Below, piece by piece: positions 1 to 8,014 of a DNA stretch of 64,000 nt. The DNA lies in NCBI GenBank assembly GCA_029262315.1, contig JAJCZP010000237.1:1-64000 (forward strand), given 5' to 3'. A program made the translations under genes and the position numbers. The stretch is from Deltaproteobacteria bacterium. Its GTDB lineage: Bacteria > Desulfobacterota > Binatia > UTPRO1. The notes beneath the pieces were generated by a model. That model ran no database searches, was not told where the DNA came from, and was given only the letters and a program-made list of their open reading frames with translations. The stretch's first letter is position 1, and every line of letters begins with the position of its first letter.

Positions 1-585
1 CAGCGGCGAGAGCAGCATCGCGAGCCACCCGTCCGCGATCTCCGCGGTCTGCTCGATGTTCTTCGGCCCCTCGGCGCCGACCACGATCGGGATGTCGGGG
101 CGGCCGTGGAGAATGCTCTTCAGCGGCTTCCCGAGGCCGACGGAGCCCTCGCCCTTGAAGGGGATCTGGTAGTGCTGACCATCGTGCGACACGGGAGCCT
201 CACGCGCGAAGATGTCGCGCATGATGCCGATGTACTCGCGCATGCGGCCGAGTGGACGCTTGTACGGCATGCCGTACCACCCCTCGACGACCTGCGGCCC
301 GGACACACCGAGACCAAGAATCATGCGTCCGCCGCTCAGCTGGTCCAGTGTGATCGCCGCCATCGCGGTCGCCGCAGGCGCACGCGCGGAGAGCTGCATG
401 ATGCCGGTAGCCAGCTTCATCGTACGCGTGTGCGCGCCGATCCAGGCCAGCGGTGTCAGCGCATCGGAGCCGTACGCTTCGGCCGTCCACACCGAATCAC
501 ACCCCATCGCTTCCGCTTCTTTGATTTGCTCCAGCGGCAGCGACATTGAGCGCCCCGAGTACCCAAGATTGATACCGAGCTTCAT
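1..585 (-). CDS. LLM-class F420-dependent oxidoreductase (C-terminus cut by window edge)
   Basis: The reading frame is open from an ATG at 585 to the window edge, giving 195 N-terminal residues of a luciferase-like (TIM-barrel) monooxygenase-family protein. It begins [11 protein letters not shown] and carries the family hallmarks [17 protein letters not shown] and the [17 protein letters not shown] region that lines the cofactor pocket. These features fit the F420-dependent subgroup (Rv3520c-like) rather than FMN-dependent luciferases. Such enzymes transfer hydride between F420H2 and an organic substrate in the cytoplasm; the substrate cannot be read from the sequence. An MBL hydrolase lies upstream on the same strand with a 42-bp gap. 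About 100-150 residues are missing beyond base 1. Confidence 0.88.
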   Translation of the reverse strand, partial: MKLGINLGYSGRSMSLPLEQIKEAEAMGCDSVWTAEAYGSDALTPLAWIGAHTRTMKLATGIMQLSARAPAATAMAAITLDQLSGGRMILGLGVSGPQVVEGWYGMPYKRPLGRMREYIGIMRDIFAREAPVSHDGQHYQIPFKGEGSVGLGKPLKSILHGRPDIPIVVGAEGPKNIEQTAEIADGWLAMLLSPL

Positions 586-627
586 GTTACGCGTTCCTTT
601 CGCACGCTGCCCACAGACAGCGGGGGA

Positions 628-1494
628 TCAGCGCAAGAACCAGGCATCGCCGTCACAGCCGGCGATCTCCTCGCGCTCGAGTTTCCTGAGATGGGCAGTC
701 ACCGACATCCCCGCGGCGAAGTGCAGCGCCTCCGGGATGTCGACATAGATGCGAGCGACGATGGCGGGCACGTCGGCAACAGCCTCGCGAAGGCACGCGA
801 GGATCTGCTGCTCGCGAAGTTCGCGGTGTGCAATGTACTCCTCGATCTTCCGTTTGGGATCGCGGATAGCCGGGCCATGCGCCGGGTAGATCACCTGCGC
901 GTCGAGAGCGAGTAGGCGGCGAAGCGATGCGAGATAATCTGCGAGATCGCCGTCATCGGGGATGACGGTCGTCCCCGCACCCAGCACGACATCGCCGGTA
1001 AACAATGCCCTCTCCTCCTCGAGATAGAAGCACAGGTGGTCGGAGGCATGCCCGGGCGTCCAGATCGCACGGAGCGTTGCCCCGTCGGTCTCGACGACAT
1101 CACCATCCACGAGCACACCGGTGGCGCGCGGATCGTCAGGACGCCGGGGATGGGTCATCTTCAACACCGGCTGCGTACCGAGCAGGGACTGAATCTGCTC
1201 GACACCTCCGATGTGATCAGGATGATCGTGCGTCATCACGATCGCCTGCAACCCCTCGGTCGGCCGTGTATCGCGAACCGCGGCCGCGAACACCGGCGCG
1301 TAGGCGTCAACGCCCTGCCCCGTGTCGAGCATCAGCGGCCGCGAACCGGTACCGACGATGTACGTGTTCGTCCCCGGCCCCGTGAACATGCCCGGGTTCT
1401 GGCCGAGCACGACGGTGACCCGCTCGCTCTGGACCAGCGCGTCGGGAAGCGAGAGCCCGAGCATGGAATCGGTCACTACCCGGGTCCTACTCAT
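628..1494 (-). CDS. MBL-fold metallo-hydrolase (LACTB2-like)
   Basis: This 288-residue metallo-beta-lactamase-fold hydrolase has the complete metal motif THDHPDHIGG at residues 88-97. Later ligands appear in the GHASDH and FTGDVV segments and the YPAHGP histidine. The C-terminus is a small winged-helix-like segment ending in a Lys/Arg/Glu-rich helix, which is the architecture of LACTB2-like proteins (hydrolases or endoribonucleases) rather than glyoxalase II. The likely role is hydrolysis of a thioester, ester or phosphodiester in the cytoplasm; the substrate is unknown. It sits between an F420 oxidoreductase and an acyl-CoA dehydrogenase on the same strand, so a role in acyl-CoA metabolism is possible but inferred only from position. 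Confidence 0.85.
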   Translation of the reverse strand: MSRTRVVTDSMLGLSLPDALVQSERVTVVLGQNPGMFTGPGTNTYIVGTGSRPLMLDTGQGVDAYAPVFAAAVRDTRPTEGLQAIVMTHDHPDHIGGVEQIQSLLGTQPVLKMTHPRRPDDPRATGVLVDGDVVETDGATLRAIWTPGHASDHLCFYLEEERALFTGDVVLGAGTTVIPDDGDLADYLASLRRLLALDAQVIYPAHGPAIRDPKRKIEEYIAHRELREQQILACLREAVADVPAIVARIYVDIPEALHFAAGMSVTAHLRKLEREEIAGCDGDAWFLR

Positions 1495-1587
1495 AGCGAG
1501 GCTCGCACCCGCAGACGCCCGGGGAATCGTCGCATGCGCTCGCGCCGCCCGACCGTGCTCTTCGTGTGCACCATCCTCTCGCGCTGC

Positions 1588-2814
1588 CTAGTGCGCCAGC
1601 AGGCTCCGCGCGATTTGCGAGATCTGGATCTCGTCGGTACCGGCGTATATCTGCAACACCTTGGCATCGCGGCACAGCTGCTCGACCTGAAACTCGGCCA
1701 TGTACCCGTTGCCACCAAAGAGCTGCACCGCCTCGAGCGCGACCTCCATCGCCGCCTGCGCCGCGTAGAGCTTGCAGGCCGAGGCTTCCGCCAGATCCAA
1801 GGACTTGCCGGACGCGATGATCTCGATCTGTCGAAAGATGATGTTCTGGAGGTTCATGCGCGCAACCTCCATCTTGGCGAGCTTGAGCTGAATGAGCTGA
1901 AACTCACCGATGGGCTTCCCGAACGCGACCCGGGTACGCGCGTAGTCAACGCTAAGCTCGCGGCACTGCTCGACGATGCCGAGCGCCATCGCCGCGACAC
2001 CGGCACGCTCCATCGAAAAGCTCGCCTTCGTGCCGGCGCGCGCCGGAGAGTCTTCGGTCTCGCCGAGGAGGCGTTCTTTCTCGACCTGCACATCGTCGAG
2101 AAAGAGTTCGCCGGTCGGCGATGAGTGCAGGCCCATCTTCCGCATCGGCGCCGACTGGTTCAGACCGGCCATGCCACGATCGAGCACGAACGTGAGCATC
2201 TTCCGGTCTTTGGCCTCGCTCCCGTCGTCGAGCTTGCAGATGAACACGATCGTGTCGGCGTACGGACCGTTGGTGATGAACGTCTTGTTGCCGTTCAAGA
2301 CATAGCCGTCGCCATTCCGACGCGCGGTGGACTTCATGCCTCCGAACGCATCCGAGCCGGAACCGGGCTCGGTAATCGCCCAAGCGCCGATTTTCTCGAA
2401 CGTGAGCAACGGGAGCGCCCAGCGCTCCTTCTGACGGATCGTCCCCTTCGACATGATCGCCGAGGCCGTCAACCCCATGCTGACGCCCATGGCGGTTACG
2501 ATCCCTGGGCAGTAGCGGCAGAGTTCGATGATCGGGATGAGCTGCATCCCAGCCGTGTCGATGTCGCCCTCACGACGCTTGCCGTTCTCGGCCACGCCGC
2601 CGTTCTTCTCGGCCGCGCGCTCTCTCGCGATACGCTTCTCGAACGTGGCGCGAGCAGCCTCGTCCATACCGAAGCTGGTGAACATCTTGCGAATGACATC
2701 GTACGGTGGACTATCACCGTGCTCGAGCTCTTCGAGATTCGGTTTAATTTCCGTCTCCACGAACTTGCGCATGGCGTCGCGGATCATCACATGCTGCTCG
2801 GTCCATTCGATCAT
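1588..2814 (-). CDS. Acyl-CoA dehydrogenase (IVD/LCAD-type active site)
   Basis: A 408-residue FAD-dependent acyl-CoA dehydrogenase. The substrate and flavin motif AITEPGSGSDA spans about 147-157, and the C-terminal FAD contacts are in FGGNGYMAEF and YAGTDEIQ. The position that holds the catalytic glutamate in medium-chain enzymes is alanine (A391, in IYAGTDEI). Glu269 in the SMERAG helix matches the alternative base used by isovaleryl- and long-chain enzymes, so the protein should be active. Residues about 50-90 form a charged insertion (ARATFEKRIARERAAEKNGG) not usual in the family. A good ribosome site (AAGGAG) precedes the ATG at 2814, and the upstream histone-fold gene ends 9 bp away, suggesting co-transcription. 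Confidence 0.93.
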   Translation of the reverse strand: MIEWTEQHVMIRDAMRKFVETEIKPNLEELEHGDSPPYDVIRKMFTSFGMDEAARATFEKRIARERAAEKNGGVAENGKRREGDIDTAGMQLIPIIELCRYCPGIVTAMGVSMGLTASAIMSKGTIRQKERWALPLLTFEKIGAWAITEPGSGSDAFGGMKSTARRNGDGYVLNGNKTFITNGPYADTIVFICKLDDGSEAKDRKMLTFVLDRGMAGLNQSAPMRKMGLHSSPTGELFLDDVQVEKERLLGETEDSPARAGTKASFSMERAGVAAMALGIVEQCRELSVDYARTRVAFGKPIGEFQLIQLKLAKMEVARMNLQNIIFRQIEIIASGKSLDLAEASACKLYAAQAAMEVALEAVQLFGGNGYMAEFQVEQLCRDAKVLQIYAGTDEIQISQIARSLLAH

Positions 2815-2823
2815 CGGAACTCC

Positions 2824-3336
2824 TTAGAAATCGCGAGCCATCACGGTCTTGCGCTCGGCTTCACGGGCGCGAACGATCGCATCGTCGCAGAGCACACGCA
2901 ATCGATCCGACAGGGCGGCGATGACATCCTCCGACGTATTCATGCCGGACGTATGCTTGATGTACGCTTTGAGTTTGGAGACGACCACGAGCACGTCACG
3001 GGGTGCCGGCTCGGATGATCCCGTCGGGGGAACGTATTCGGATTCCATCGGACGACCTCCGGTGCGGGGCGCTGCGCGCATACGCGGCGCGGACGGTGAA
3101 GAAGCCTCTTGCGCTCGACGCCAGGCCTCGGCGGTCGGCGCGGTCTCTTCCTCGGCCCAGGCTTCGCGATGACGCACGACCGGGAGATGGGCGTCCCAGC
3201 ATTCGACCGAACAGAACACGAACGGTGACGTGCCTCGGTTGCAGGTCGAGACGCTGCACGCGTAGTACGCACACGTAAAGGCGAGTGGCGTCTTGCAGGT
3301 GCTGCAGCGACGCCAGGTCTGCTCCTCGGACGACAC
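2824..3336 (-). CDS. Zinc-finger plus histone-fold protein
   Basis: A 170-residue two-domain protein starting at GTG. Residues 11-56 hold seven cysteines (11, 14, 22, 27, 32, 42, 46) and histidines 50 and 56, in the spacing of a treble-clef or MYND/ZZ-like zinc finger ending FCSVECWDAHLP. Residues about 62-112 are a Pro/Arg/Ala linker. Residues 114-170 (VLVVVSKLKAYIKHTSGMNT onward, ending RKTVMARDF) closely match the single histone fold of small bacterial histones such as Bdellovibrio Bd0055: a helix, a GMNTS loop, a long helix, then the RKTVxxRD motif. Predicted role: a zinc-stabilised DNA-binding or chromatin protein. It lies between a Zn-ADH gene (62-bp gap) and an acyl-CoA dehydrogenase gene (9-bp gap). 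The fold assignment comes from motif reading, not a search. Confidence 0.8.
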   Translation of the reverse strand: MSSEEQTWRRCSTCKTPLAFTCAYYACSVSTCNRGTSPFVFCSVECWDAHLPVVRHREAWAEEETAPTAEAWRRAQEASSPSAPRMRAAPRTGGRPMESEYVPPTGSSEPAPRDVLVVVSKLKAYIKHTSGMNTSEDVIAALSDRLRVLCDDAIVRAREAERKTVMARDF

Positions 3337-3398
3337 GGGGGGTTACCCGTGCGCCCAAGGAGGCGATCTACGTTGAGAGAATCCCAAGAGCGAACGAC

Positions 3399-4493
3399 TC
3401 AGTCGAAGACGATGACGCTGCGCGCGACCTCGCCCTTTTCCATGGCCTCGAACGCCTCGTTCACATCCTCGAGCTTAATGCGACGCGACACGAGCTCGTC
3501 GATCTTGAGCCGCTTCTGCATGTACAGATCCACGAGGCCCGGCATGTCGCGCCGGATGTTCGCGGAACCGTACAGCGAGCCGATCAACGACTTCTCTTCG
3601 AGCGCGAGCGAAAAGCCCTGCACGGAGACCTCGGTTCCCATGCCAACGACCCCGACGACCACCGCTTTGCCGCCGCGCTTCACGGAGAGGAAACACTGAT
3701 TGATGACGGCCGGCGACCCGATGACCTCGAACGCGTAGTCGACGCCGAGACCGCCAGTCAGGGCGCGAATCGCCTCGGGCACGTCGCCCGCATCAGCGGC
3801 ATTGATGATGTCGGTGGCACCGAAGGTTTTGGCAAGTTCGAGCTTCTGCGGCGAGAGATCCACCGCGATGACACGCGAGGCGCCGCAGAGGATCGCGCCC
3901 TGCACGACGTTCAGGCCGACACCGCCGCAACCAAAGACGGCAACCGTCTCGCCCGGCCGGACTTTGGCGGTGTTCATGACTGCACCAACCCCTGTGGTCA
4001 CACCGCACCCCACGAGACAGGCGCGATCGAGCGGAACATCGTCGGGAATCTTGATGGCGGAGGTCGCACGCACGACGGTCCGCTCCGCGAACGAGGCCAC
4101 ACCGGCCATACGCATGATGTCCGTGCCGTTCTTCTTGAAGGTGAACTCTTCGCCGGTCATGGCAGCCTGCATACCGACGTCGCAGAGGTGCGTCGTACCC
4201 GCGTTGCAGTAGGCACAGTTGCCGCAGTTCGCGACCCACGCAAGAATGACGTGGTCGCCGGGCTTGAGATCGTCGACGCCCTTCCCAACCTCTTCCACAA
4301 CACCGGCGCCCTCGTGCCCGAGAACCACCGGGGGCGGAAACGGCAGCTTCGCCTGCATCACCGACAGGTCGGAATGGCACACGCCGCTCGCCGCGACCTT
4401 GACGAGAATCTCGCCCTCGCGTGGAGGGTTTACGTCAACGTCCTCGATCTTGAGCGGCTGATTGAAGTCGTACAGTACGGCGGCTTTGGCCAT
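3399..4493 (-). CDS. Zn-dependent alcohol dehydrogenase (class III/NDMA-like MDR family)
   Basis: A 364-residue medium-chain dehydrogenase/reductase. Visible features are the catalytic zinc Cys in SGVCHSDL, His-Glu in LGHEGAGVV, the four structural-zinc cysteines in NCGNCAYCN and HLCD, and the Rossmann motif FGCGGVGLNVV. Length and motif order match class III-type and mycobacterial-type Zn-alcohol dehydrogenases acting on primary alcohols or hydroxymethyl adducts with NAD. It is cytoplasmic and is the most upstream gene of the likely run ADH, histone-fold protein, acyl-CoA dehydrogenase, MBL hydrolase. An AAGGAG site lies just upstream of the ATG at 4493. The specific alcohol is not determinable. 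Confidence 0.93.
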   Translation of the reverse strand: MAKAAVLYDFNQPLKIEDVDVNPPREGEILVKVAASGVCHSDLSVMQAKLPFPPPVVLGHEGAGVVEEVGKGVDDLKPGDHVILAWVANCGNCAYCNAGTTHLCDVGMQAAMTGEEFTFKKNGTDIMRMAGVASFAERTVVRATSAIKIPDDVPLDRACLVGCGVTTGVGAVMNTAKVRPGETVAVFGCGGVGLNVVQGAILCGASRVIAVDLSPQKLELAKTFGATDIINAADAGDVPEAIRALTGGLGVDYAFEVIGSPAVINQCFLSVKRGGKAVVVGVVGMGTEVSVQGFSLALEEKSLIGSLYGSANIRRDMPGLVDLYMQKRLKIDELVSRRIKLEDVNEAFEAMEKGEVARSVIVFD

Positions 4494-4589
4494 GATGTGT
4501 CTCCTTAGATTTCGCGGGGGTGTAGTGGGCGTTTCATAACATGGGCCCCCCGCCTATGACGAACAGTCGAGTCGGACCGTGTGGACCTG

Positions 4590-5471
4590 TCACGACAGCA
4601 GCGCTGCCAGCTCCCGCCACTCGGTCCGCGGCAGCTTCTGCGGGTCGGCGGTCAACGCCTGCAGGCAGACGTGATCCGCCCCCGCATCGTGATGGGCGCG
4701 CACCCGCGCCGCGATTGCGGCCAGATCGCCCCAGACGACGATGGCATCGACGAGCCGATCGCTCCCACCATCGGCGACGTCGGCCTCGGCGAAGCCGAGT
4801 GTCAGCAGATTCCGAACGTAGTTTGGTAGCGTCAGGTACATGGCCATGTTCTCGCGCGCGATGGCGCGGGCCTTGTCCGGATCGGTTTCGAGCACGACCA
4901 TTTGCTCCGGTGCCAGCAACTTACCGGGGCCAAGCGCCTGGCGCGCTCGCTCCGTATGCTCGGGTGTCACGAAGTAGGGATGGGATCCGTGAGAGCGCTC
5001 GGCGGCGAGCGCCAGCATCTTCGGATGTAGCGCCGCCAGCACGCGCACCGTTTCGGTCGTTGGGGCGGGTGCGACGTAGGCAGCCGCGTCCATCGCGTCG
5101 AGATACTTCCGCATATAGGTGAGCGGACGCTTGTAGTCGTGACCGCGCACCGCCTCGACCATCGGTGCGTGACTGACACCGAGACCGAGCACGAAACGAT
5201 CGGGAAAAGCCTCGGTCAGCGTACGTTGCGCGTTGGCCATGGTCATGGCGTCCCGCGCCCACACATTCGCGATGCCGGTGGCGACGATGAGGCGCTCGCT
5301 CGCTCCGAGCAGGAGCGCCGAGTGCGTGAAGGCCTCGCGACCGAGCGCCTCTGGAATCCAGAGCGTGGGAAAGCCGAGCGCCTCGATCTCTCCGGCCGCG
5401 TCTCGCATCTCGGCCGCCGACACAGTCTCGAAAAAACTCCAGAGGCCGATCTTACCCAGATCCATCGTCAT
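4590..5471 (-). CDS. LLM-class F420-dependent oxidoreductase (TIGR03620-like)
   Basis: A 293-residue TIM-barrel luciferase-like oxidoreductase. The N-terminus (LGKIGLWSFFE) and the segments FPTLWIPEALGREAF, RFVLGLGVSHAPMVE and AALHPKMLALAAERSHGSHP are typical of the TIGR03620 group of probable F420-dependent enzymes. The short, late C-terminal barrel region argues against an FMN monooxygenase. Its ATG at 5471 overlaps the stop of the upstream SDR (ATGA), so the two are translationally coupled and may act on the same substrate, one using NAD(P) and one F420. The substrate is unknown. Confidence 0.9.
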   Translation of the reverse strand: MTMDLGKIGLWSFFETVSAAEMRDAAGEIEALGFPTLWIPEALGREAFTHSALLLGASERLIVATGIANVWARDAMTMANAQRTLTEAFPDRFVLGLGVSHAPMVEAVRGHDYKRPLTYMRKYLDAMDAAAYVAPAPTTETVRVLAALHPKMLALAAERSHGSHPYFVTPEHTERARQALGPGKLLAPEQMVVLETDPDKARAIARENMAMYLTLPNYVRNLLTLGFAEADVADGGSDRLVDAIVVWGDLAAIAARVRAHHDAGADHVCLQALTADPQKLPRTEWRELAALLS

Positions 5472-6244
5472 CCCATCGTCGGATCGCTAAGAAGCATGCC
5501 GCCGTCGATCGTCACGATTTGCCCCGTCACCAGATCAGGTCCAGCGATGAGCGCCAGCACCGCCTCCGCCACGTCTTCGGGATCGCACACCCTCTTGAGC
5601 GGCGCCCGTGTCTCAAGATGCGTCTTCACCATGTCGTAAGCGTCCCCGAGGCCACCCTTCAACCACCGCCCAGTGATGAAGCCGGGCGCGATCGCGTTCA
5701 CACGGATCTTCGGGGCAAGCGCACGTGCCAACGTCAGCGTCAGGTTGTTGAGCGCGGCCTTGGACGCACAGTACGGAATCGAGCTCCCGATGCCGACGAT
5801 GCCGGCGATACTCGACACGCTGACGATCTCTCCTTCGCCCGCGGCGTCCATCGCTGGCTGAGCGGCCCGCGCACACTGGAATGGGCCCTTCAAATTGACC
5901 GCCAGAATCTGATCCCAGGCGTCGTCGTCGACACCTTCGAGATCTCGGTGGCCGATGAATCGTGTGACGCCGGCACTGTTGACGAGCACCTGCAGGCCGC
6001 CGAGTTCGCGCACCGCCGTTGTCATGAGCGAGCGACATGCGCTGTCGTCGGCAACGTCCGCCTGGACCGCGAGCCCACGAACCCCGAGCTTCGACACGGC
6101 CGCTGCCGTTTCCTCGGCGCCGTCCTTCGATCGGCTGTAGTTGACGACGACCGAGCAGCCGCGCCGCGCGAGCGCGATCGCCGTCGCGCGACCAACCCCG
6201 GTACCACCGCCGGTAACAACCGCGGCCTTGCCTGCAAGCTCCAT
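5468..6244 (-). CDS. SDR-family oxidoreductase
   Basis: A 258-residue classical short-chain dehydrogenase. It has the cofactor motif TGGGTGVGRA near residues 11-20, the catalytic serine in SVSSIAG, YCASKAAL as the YxxxK pair, and NAIAPGF after it, ending with the usual IDGGM segment. The ATG at 6244 is preferred over longer upstream starts because it places the Rossmann motif at residue 11 and has a G-rich ribosome site. It is coupled to the downstream F420 oxidoreductase by a 4-bp overlap. Function is NAD(P)-dependent oxidoreduction of an alcohol or ketone, possibly a 3-oxoacyl-type substrate; the specificity cannot be read. Confidence 0.9.
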   Translation of the reverse strand: MELAGKAAVVTGGGTGVGRATAIALARRGCSVVVNYSRSKDGAEETAAAVSKLGVRGLAVQADVADDSACRSLMTTAVRELGGLQVLVNSAGVTRFIGHRDLEGVDDDAWDQILAVNLKGPFQCARAAQPAMDAAGEGEIVSVSSIAGIVGIGSSIPYCASKAALNNLTLTLARALAPKIRVNAIAPGFITGRWLKGGLGDAYDMVKTHLETRAPLKRVCDPEDVAEAVLALIAGPDLVTGQIVTIDGGMLLSDPTMG

Positions 6245-6321
6245 GGCTCCCCCTGGCCCCTCCCCGGGGCCGGAGCACCTTAGCGGCGGGCCGACCGCGA
6301 ATCCAGGAGCCTCCGTGGAGC

Positions 6322-6765
6322 CTAGAAGCTCTCCTTCCAGGCCACCATGTTGGTCTTGCCGTTCACCCGCTGGAGGAGCGCCTCGATCACCCGGCGAGCG
6401 TTGGCGGGCCCGTTGGCGGTCGAGACGACGCGCAACGTAGGCGGACTGCTGCCGACCAACGCACTCGCCGCCACCGCATACGTCCCGCTCCCGAAAGCCA
6501 CCGGCGCGACCAACTCGCTGTCGCCCTCGGCGAAAGCGGATGCGAAGGCGGCGCCGTCGTCGCACAAGCTCCAGGCGTGATCGATGCCGGCCTCGGCGAT
6601 GTACAAGGTCTGCGTCCCGGTCACGAAGTTTCCGGTGATCTGGAGATCGGTACGGCTAAGCATCAGGCCGCTGCTTCCCAACGCGACCAGGAGAGTCGCC
6701 CCCATCAGCACGGTCACGAGGACGAAGCCACGCTCGGCGCTTCGAGCATCAGGGTTACCCCTCAC
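6322..6765 (-). CDS. Type IV minor pilin, PilX-like
   Basis: This 147-residue protein starts at GTG 6765, just after the PilW-like gene and preceded by AAGGGG. Residues about 12-35 are a pilin-type hydrophobic helix (ERGFVLVTVLMGATLLVAL), with a prepilin-peptidase-like site before the Phe. It is followed by the typical PilX segment GNFVTGTQTLYIAEAGIDHA. The rest is a small globular domain. Minor pilins of this type help initiate or tune type IV pilus assembly. It is last in a four-gene operon; no pilY1 or major pilin follows. Confidence 0.82.
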   Translation of the reverse strand: MRGNPDARSAERGFVLVTVLMGATLLVALGSSGLMLSRTDLQITGNFVTGTQTLYIAEAGIDHAWSLCDDGAAFASAFAEGDSELVAPVAFGSGTYAVAASALVGSSPPTLRVVSTANGPANARRVIEALLQRVNGKTNMVAWKESF

Positions 6766-6767
6766 GG

Positions 6768-7619
6768 CTACCCCTTGCCGCTCTTGCTCGAGCCCGACCC
6801 GCTACTGCCCGAATCGCTCTTGCCCGAGCCCGACCCACTACTACCAGAATCGCTCTTGCCCGAGCTCGACCCGCTACCGCTCTTGCCCGACCCGGAGCCG
6901 GACCCACTGCTGCTCGAACCGCCCGAACTGCCGCTGTCGTCGTCTTCCTCTTCGCATTCGAACCCGGAGTTCCGGACCAGCGCTTCAGCCTCCAGCCCCG
7001 ACACGATATCGGCCGCCCCATCGGGCCGAGGGTTCGCCTGAACTACCCGCACGTCGACAGCAACCGAGCGGATATCCGCGAGCGTCCCCGTCTCCGCCCC
7101 GTTTCCATCGAGATACCGGAAGATGTTGGACGACGAAACGTGTGCCATGACCGGCACCGCCGAATCGCCGGCCTCGCCGACAACCGTTCGTCGAATCTCC
7201 TGCGAGCCTCCGTCGTACGCGTACGTGATGTCCTCTCCCGCGCCGATCGCGCCGTCCTCGTCCCAATCGATCTGTATCCGGATGCGATCGGTCTGCGCCG
7301 CGATGACCGGCGCGATCTCGTTCGGACACGGCCCGCTATAGCCCGCCATGCGAATCTCGCGCAGCATCACGTCGAGGGTCGCCCGCGTCGCCGATTGCGC
7401 CTCGACGCGGGCTTCCTGCTCCCGCATCGCGAACATCTGCGTGCGCTGAAAACCACTCAGGGCCATCAAGATCAGCATCGCCAATCCCGCCACGACCAGA
7501 AACTCCATCAGTGTGAACCCACGCTGGCCGATCCTACCTCGGCATCGACGACGCGCGTTCGATGGCCGCCACGAGAGCCGCGCACGCGCGCGCGAAGGGC
7601 CCAAGGATCGTGCGCTCAC
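6768..7619 (-). CDS. PilW-like minor pilin with Ser/Gly/Lys repeat tail
   Basis: A 283-residue protein. The start is placed at GTG 7619, which overlaps the stop of the PilV-like gene (GTGA) and has a strong GGGAGGAG site a few bases upstream. A prepilin motif (QRGFTLMEFLVVAGLAMLIL) lies near residues 31-50, followed by the PilW region (TLDVMLREIRMAGYSG). The globular part ends near an FECEEEDDD segment. After that comes an unusual tail of about 50 residues made almost only of Ser, Gly and Lys, with a 12-residue unit (KSDSGSSGSGSG) repeated. The body predicts a minor pilin. The tail is not part of any family I know and may be a surface-exposed, charged, flexible extension. Confidence 0.85.
   Translation of the reverse strand: MSARSLGPSRARARLSWRPSNARRRCRGRIGQRGFTLMEFLVVAGLAMLILMALSGFQRTQMFAMREQEARVEAQSATRATLDVMLREIRMAGYSGPCPNEIAPVIAAQTDRIRIQIDWDEDGAIGAGEDITYAYDGGSQEIRRTVVGEAGDSAVPVMAHVSSSNIFRYLDGNGAETGTLADIRSVAVDVRVVQANPRPDGAADIVSGLEAEALVRNSGFECEEEDDDSGSSGGSSSSGSGSGSGKSGSGSSSGKSDSGSSGSGSGKSDSGSSGSGSSKSGKG
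6771..6935 (-). repeat. Low-complexity Ser/Gly/Lys coding repeat
   Basis: This segment encodes the C-terminal tail of the PilW-like pilin. Two near-identical 36-bp units encode KSDSGSSGSGS(G/S), flanked by degenerate copies. Such repeats can expand or contract by slippage, so tail length could vary between strains. The boundaries are approximate. Confidence 0.7.
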
Positions 7620-8014
7620 ACCGGCTCCTCCCGCACGAGAGTGCTCATCGCCACCTGCCGCCCCTGGTAGTCCGACCACGTAACGACAACTTGAACACGG
7701 CGCGTACCGACGGGGACGTTGCCGTCATCGTCGTTCGTCGCGACGGTCCATGTGCGTGTGAACTGCCAGCTCGGATGCTCGGGCATCGAGATGGTATCGA
7801 TGCCACCGGCCAGCGTCGCTGGATCCAGCGCGCGCAACTCCTCGATCTTGTCAGCGGCGACCGTAGCTCCAATGGTCGTGTTGTGGCTCATCTTGTTCGC
7901 CCGCTGAATCCCAACCGTCGAGTGGCCGATACCGAGCGCTGCGATCGCCAGCAAGCCCACAGCCATGGCCGTCTCCATCAGGGTGGCGCCACGCTGATTC
8001 AACAGGGCGCTCAC
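7616..8014 (-). CDS. Type IV minor pilin, PilV-like
   Basis: A 132-residue minor pilin. NQRGATLMETAMAVGLLAIA at about 6-25 is a class III signal peptide with the Glu at the expected +5 position, followed by the PilV-like stretch ATVAADKIEELRALDPA. The start is GTG 8014, overlapping the stop of the upstream FimT-like gene (GTGA). Its own stop overlaps the GTG of the PilW-like gene, so translation of the four genes is coupled. Predicted role: a component of the pilus tip or initiation complex in the inner membrane and fibre. Confidence 0.85.
   Translation of the reverse strand: MSALLNQRGATLMETAMAVGLLAIAALGIGHSTVGIQRANKMSHNTTIGATVAADKIEELRALDPATLAGGIDTISMPEHPSWQFTRTWTVATNDDDGNVPVGTRRVQVVVTWSDYQGRQVAMSTLVREEPV

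Noticed and set aside
6255-6271. GGCCCC/GGGGCC hairpin after the pilin operon as a terminator
   Set aside because: Only six GC pairs, no T-run, and it lies on the ribosome-site region of the SDR; not distinctive in such GC-rich DNA.
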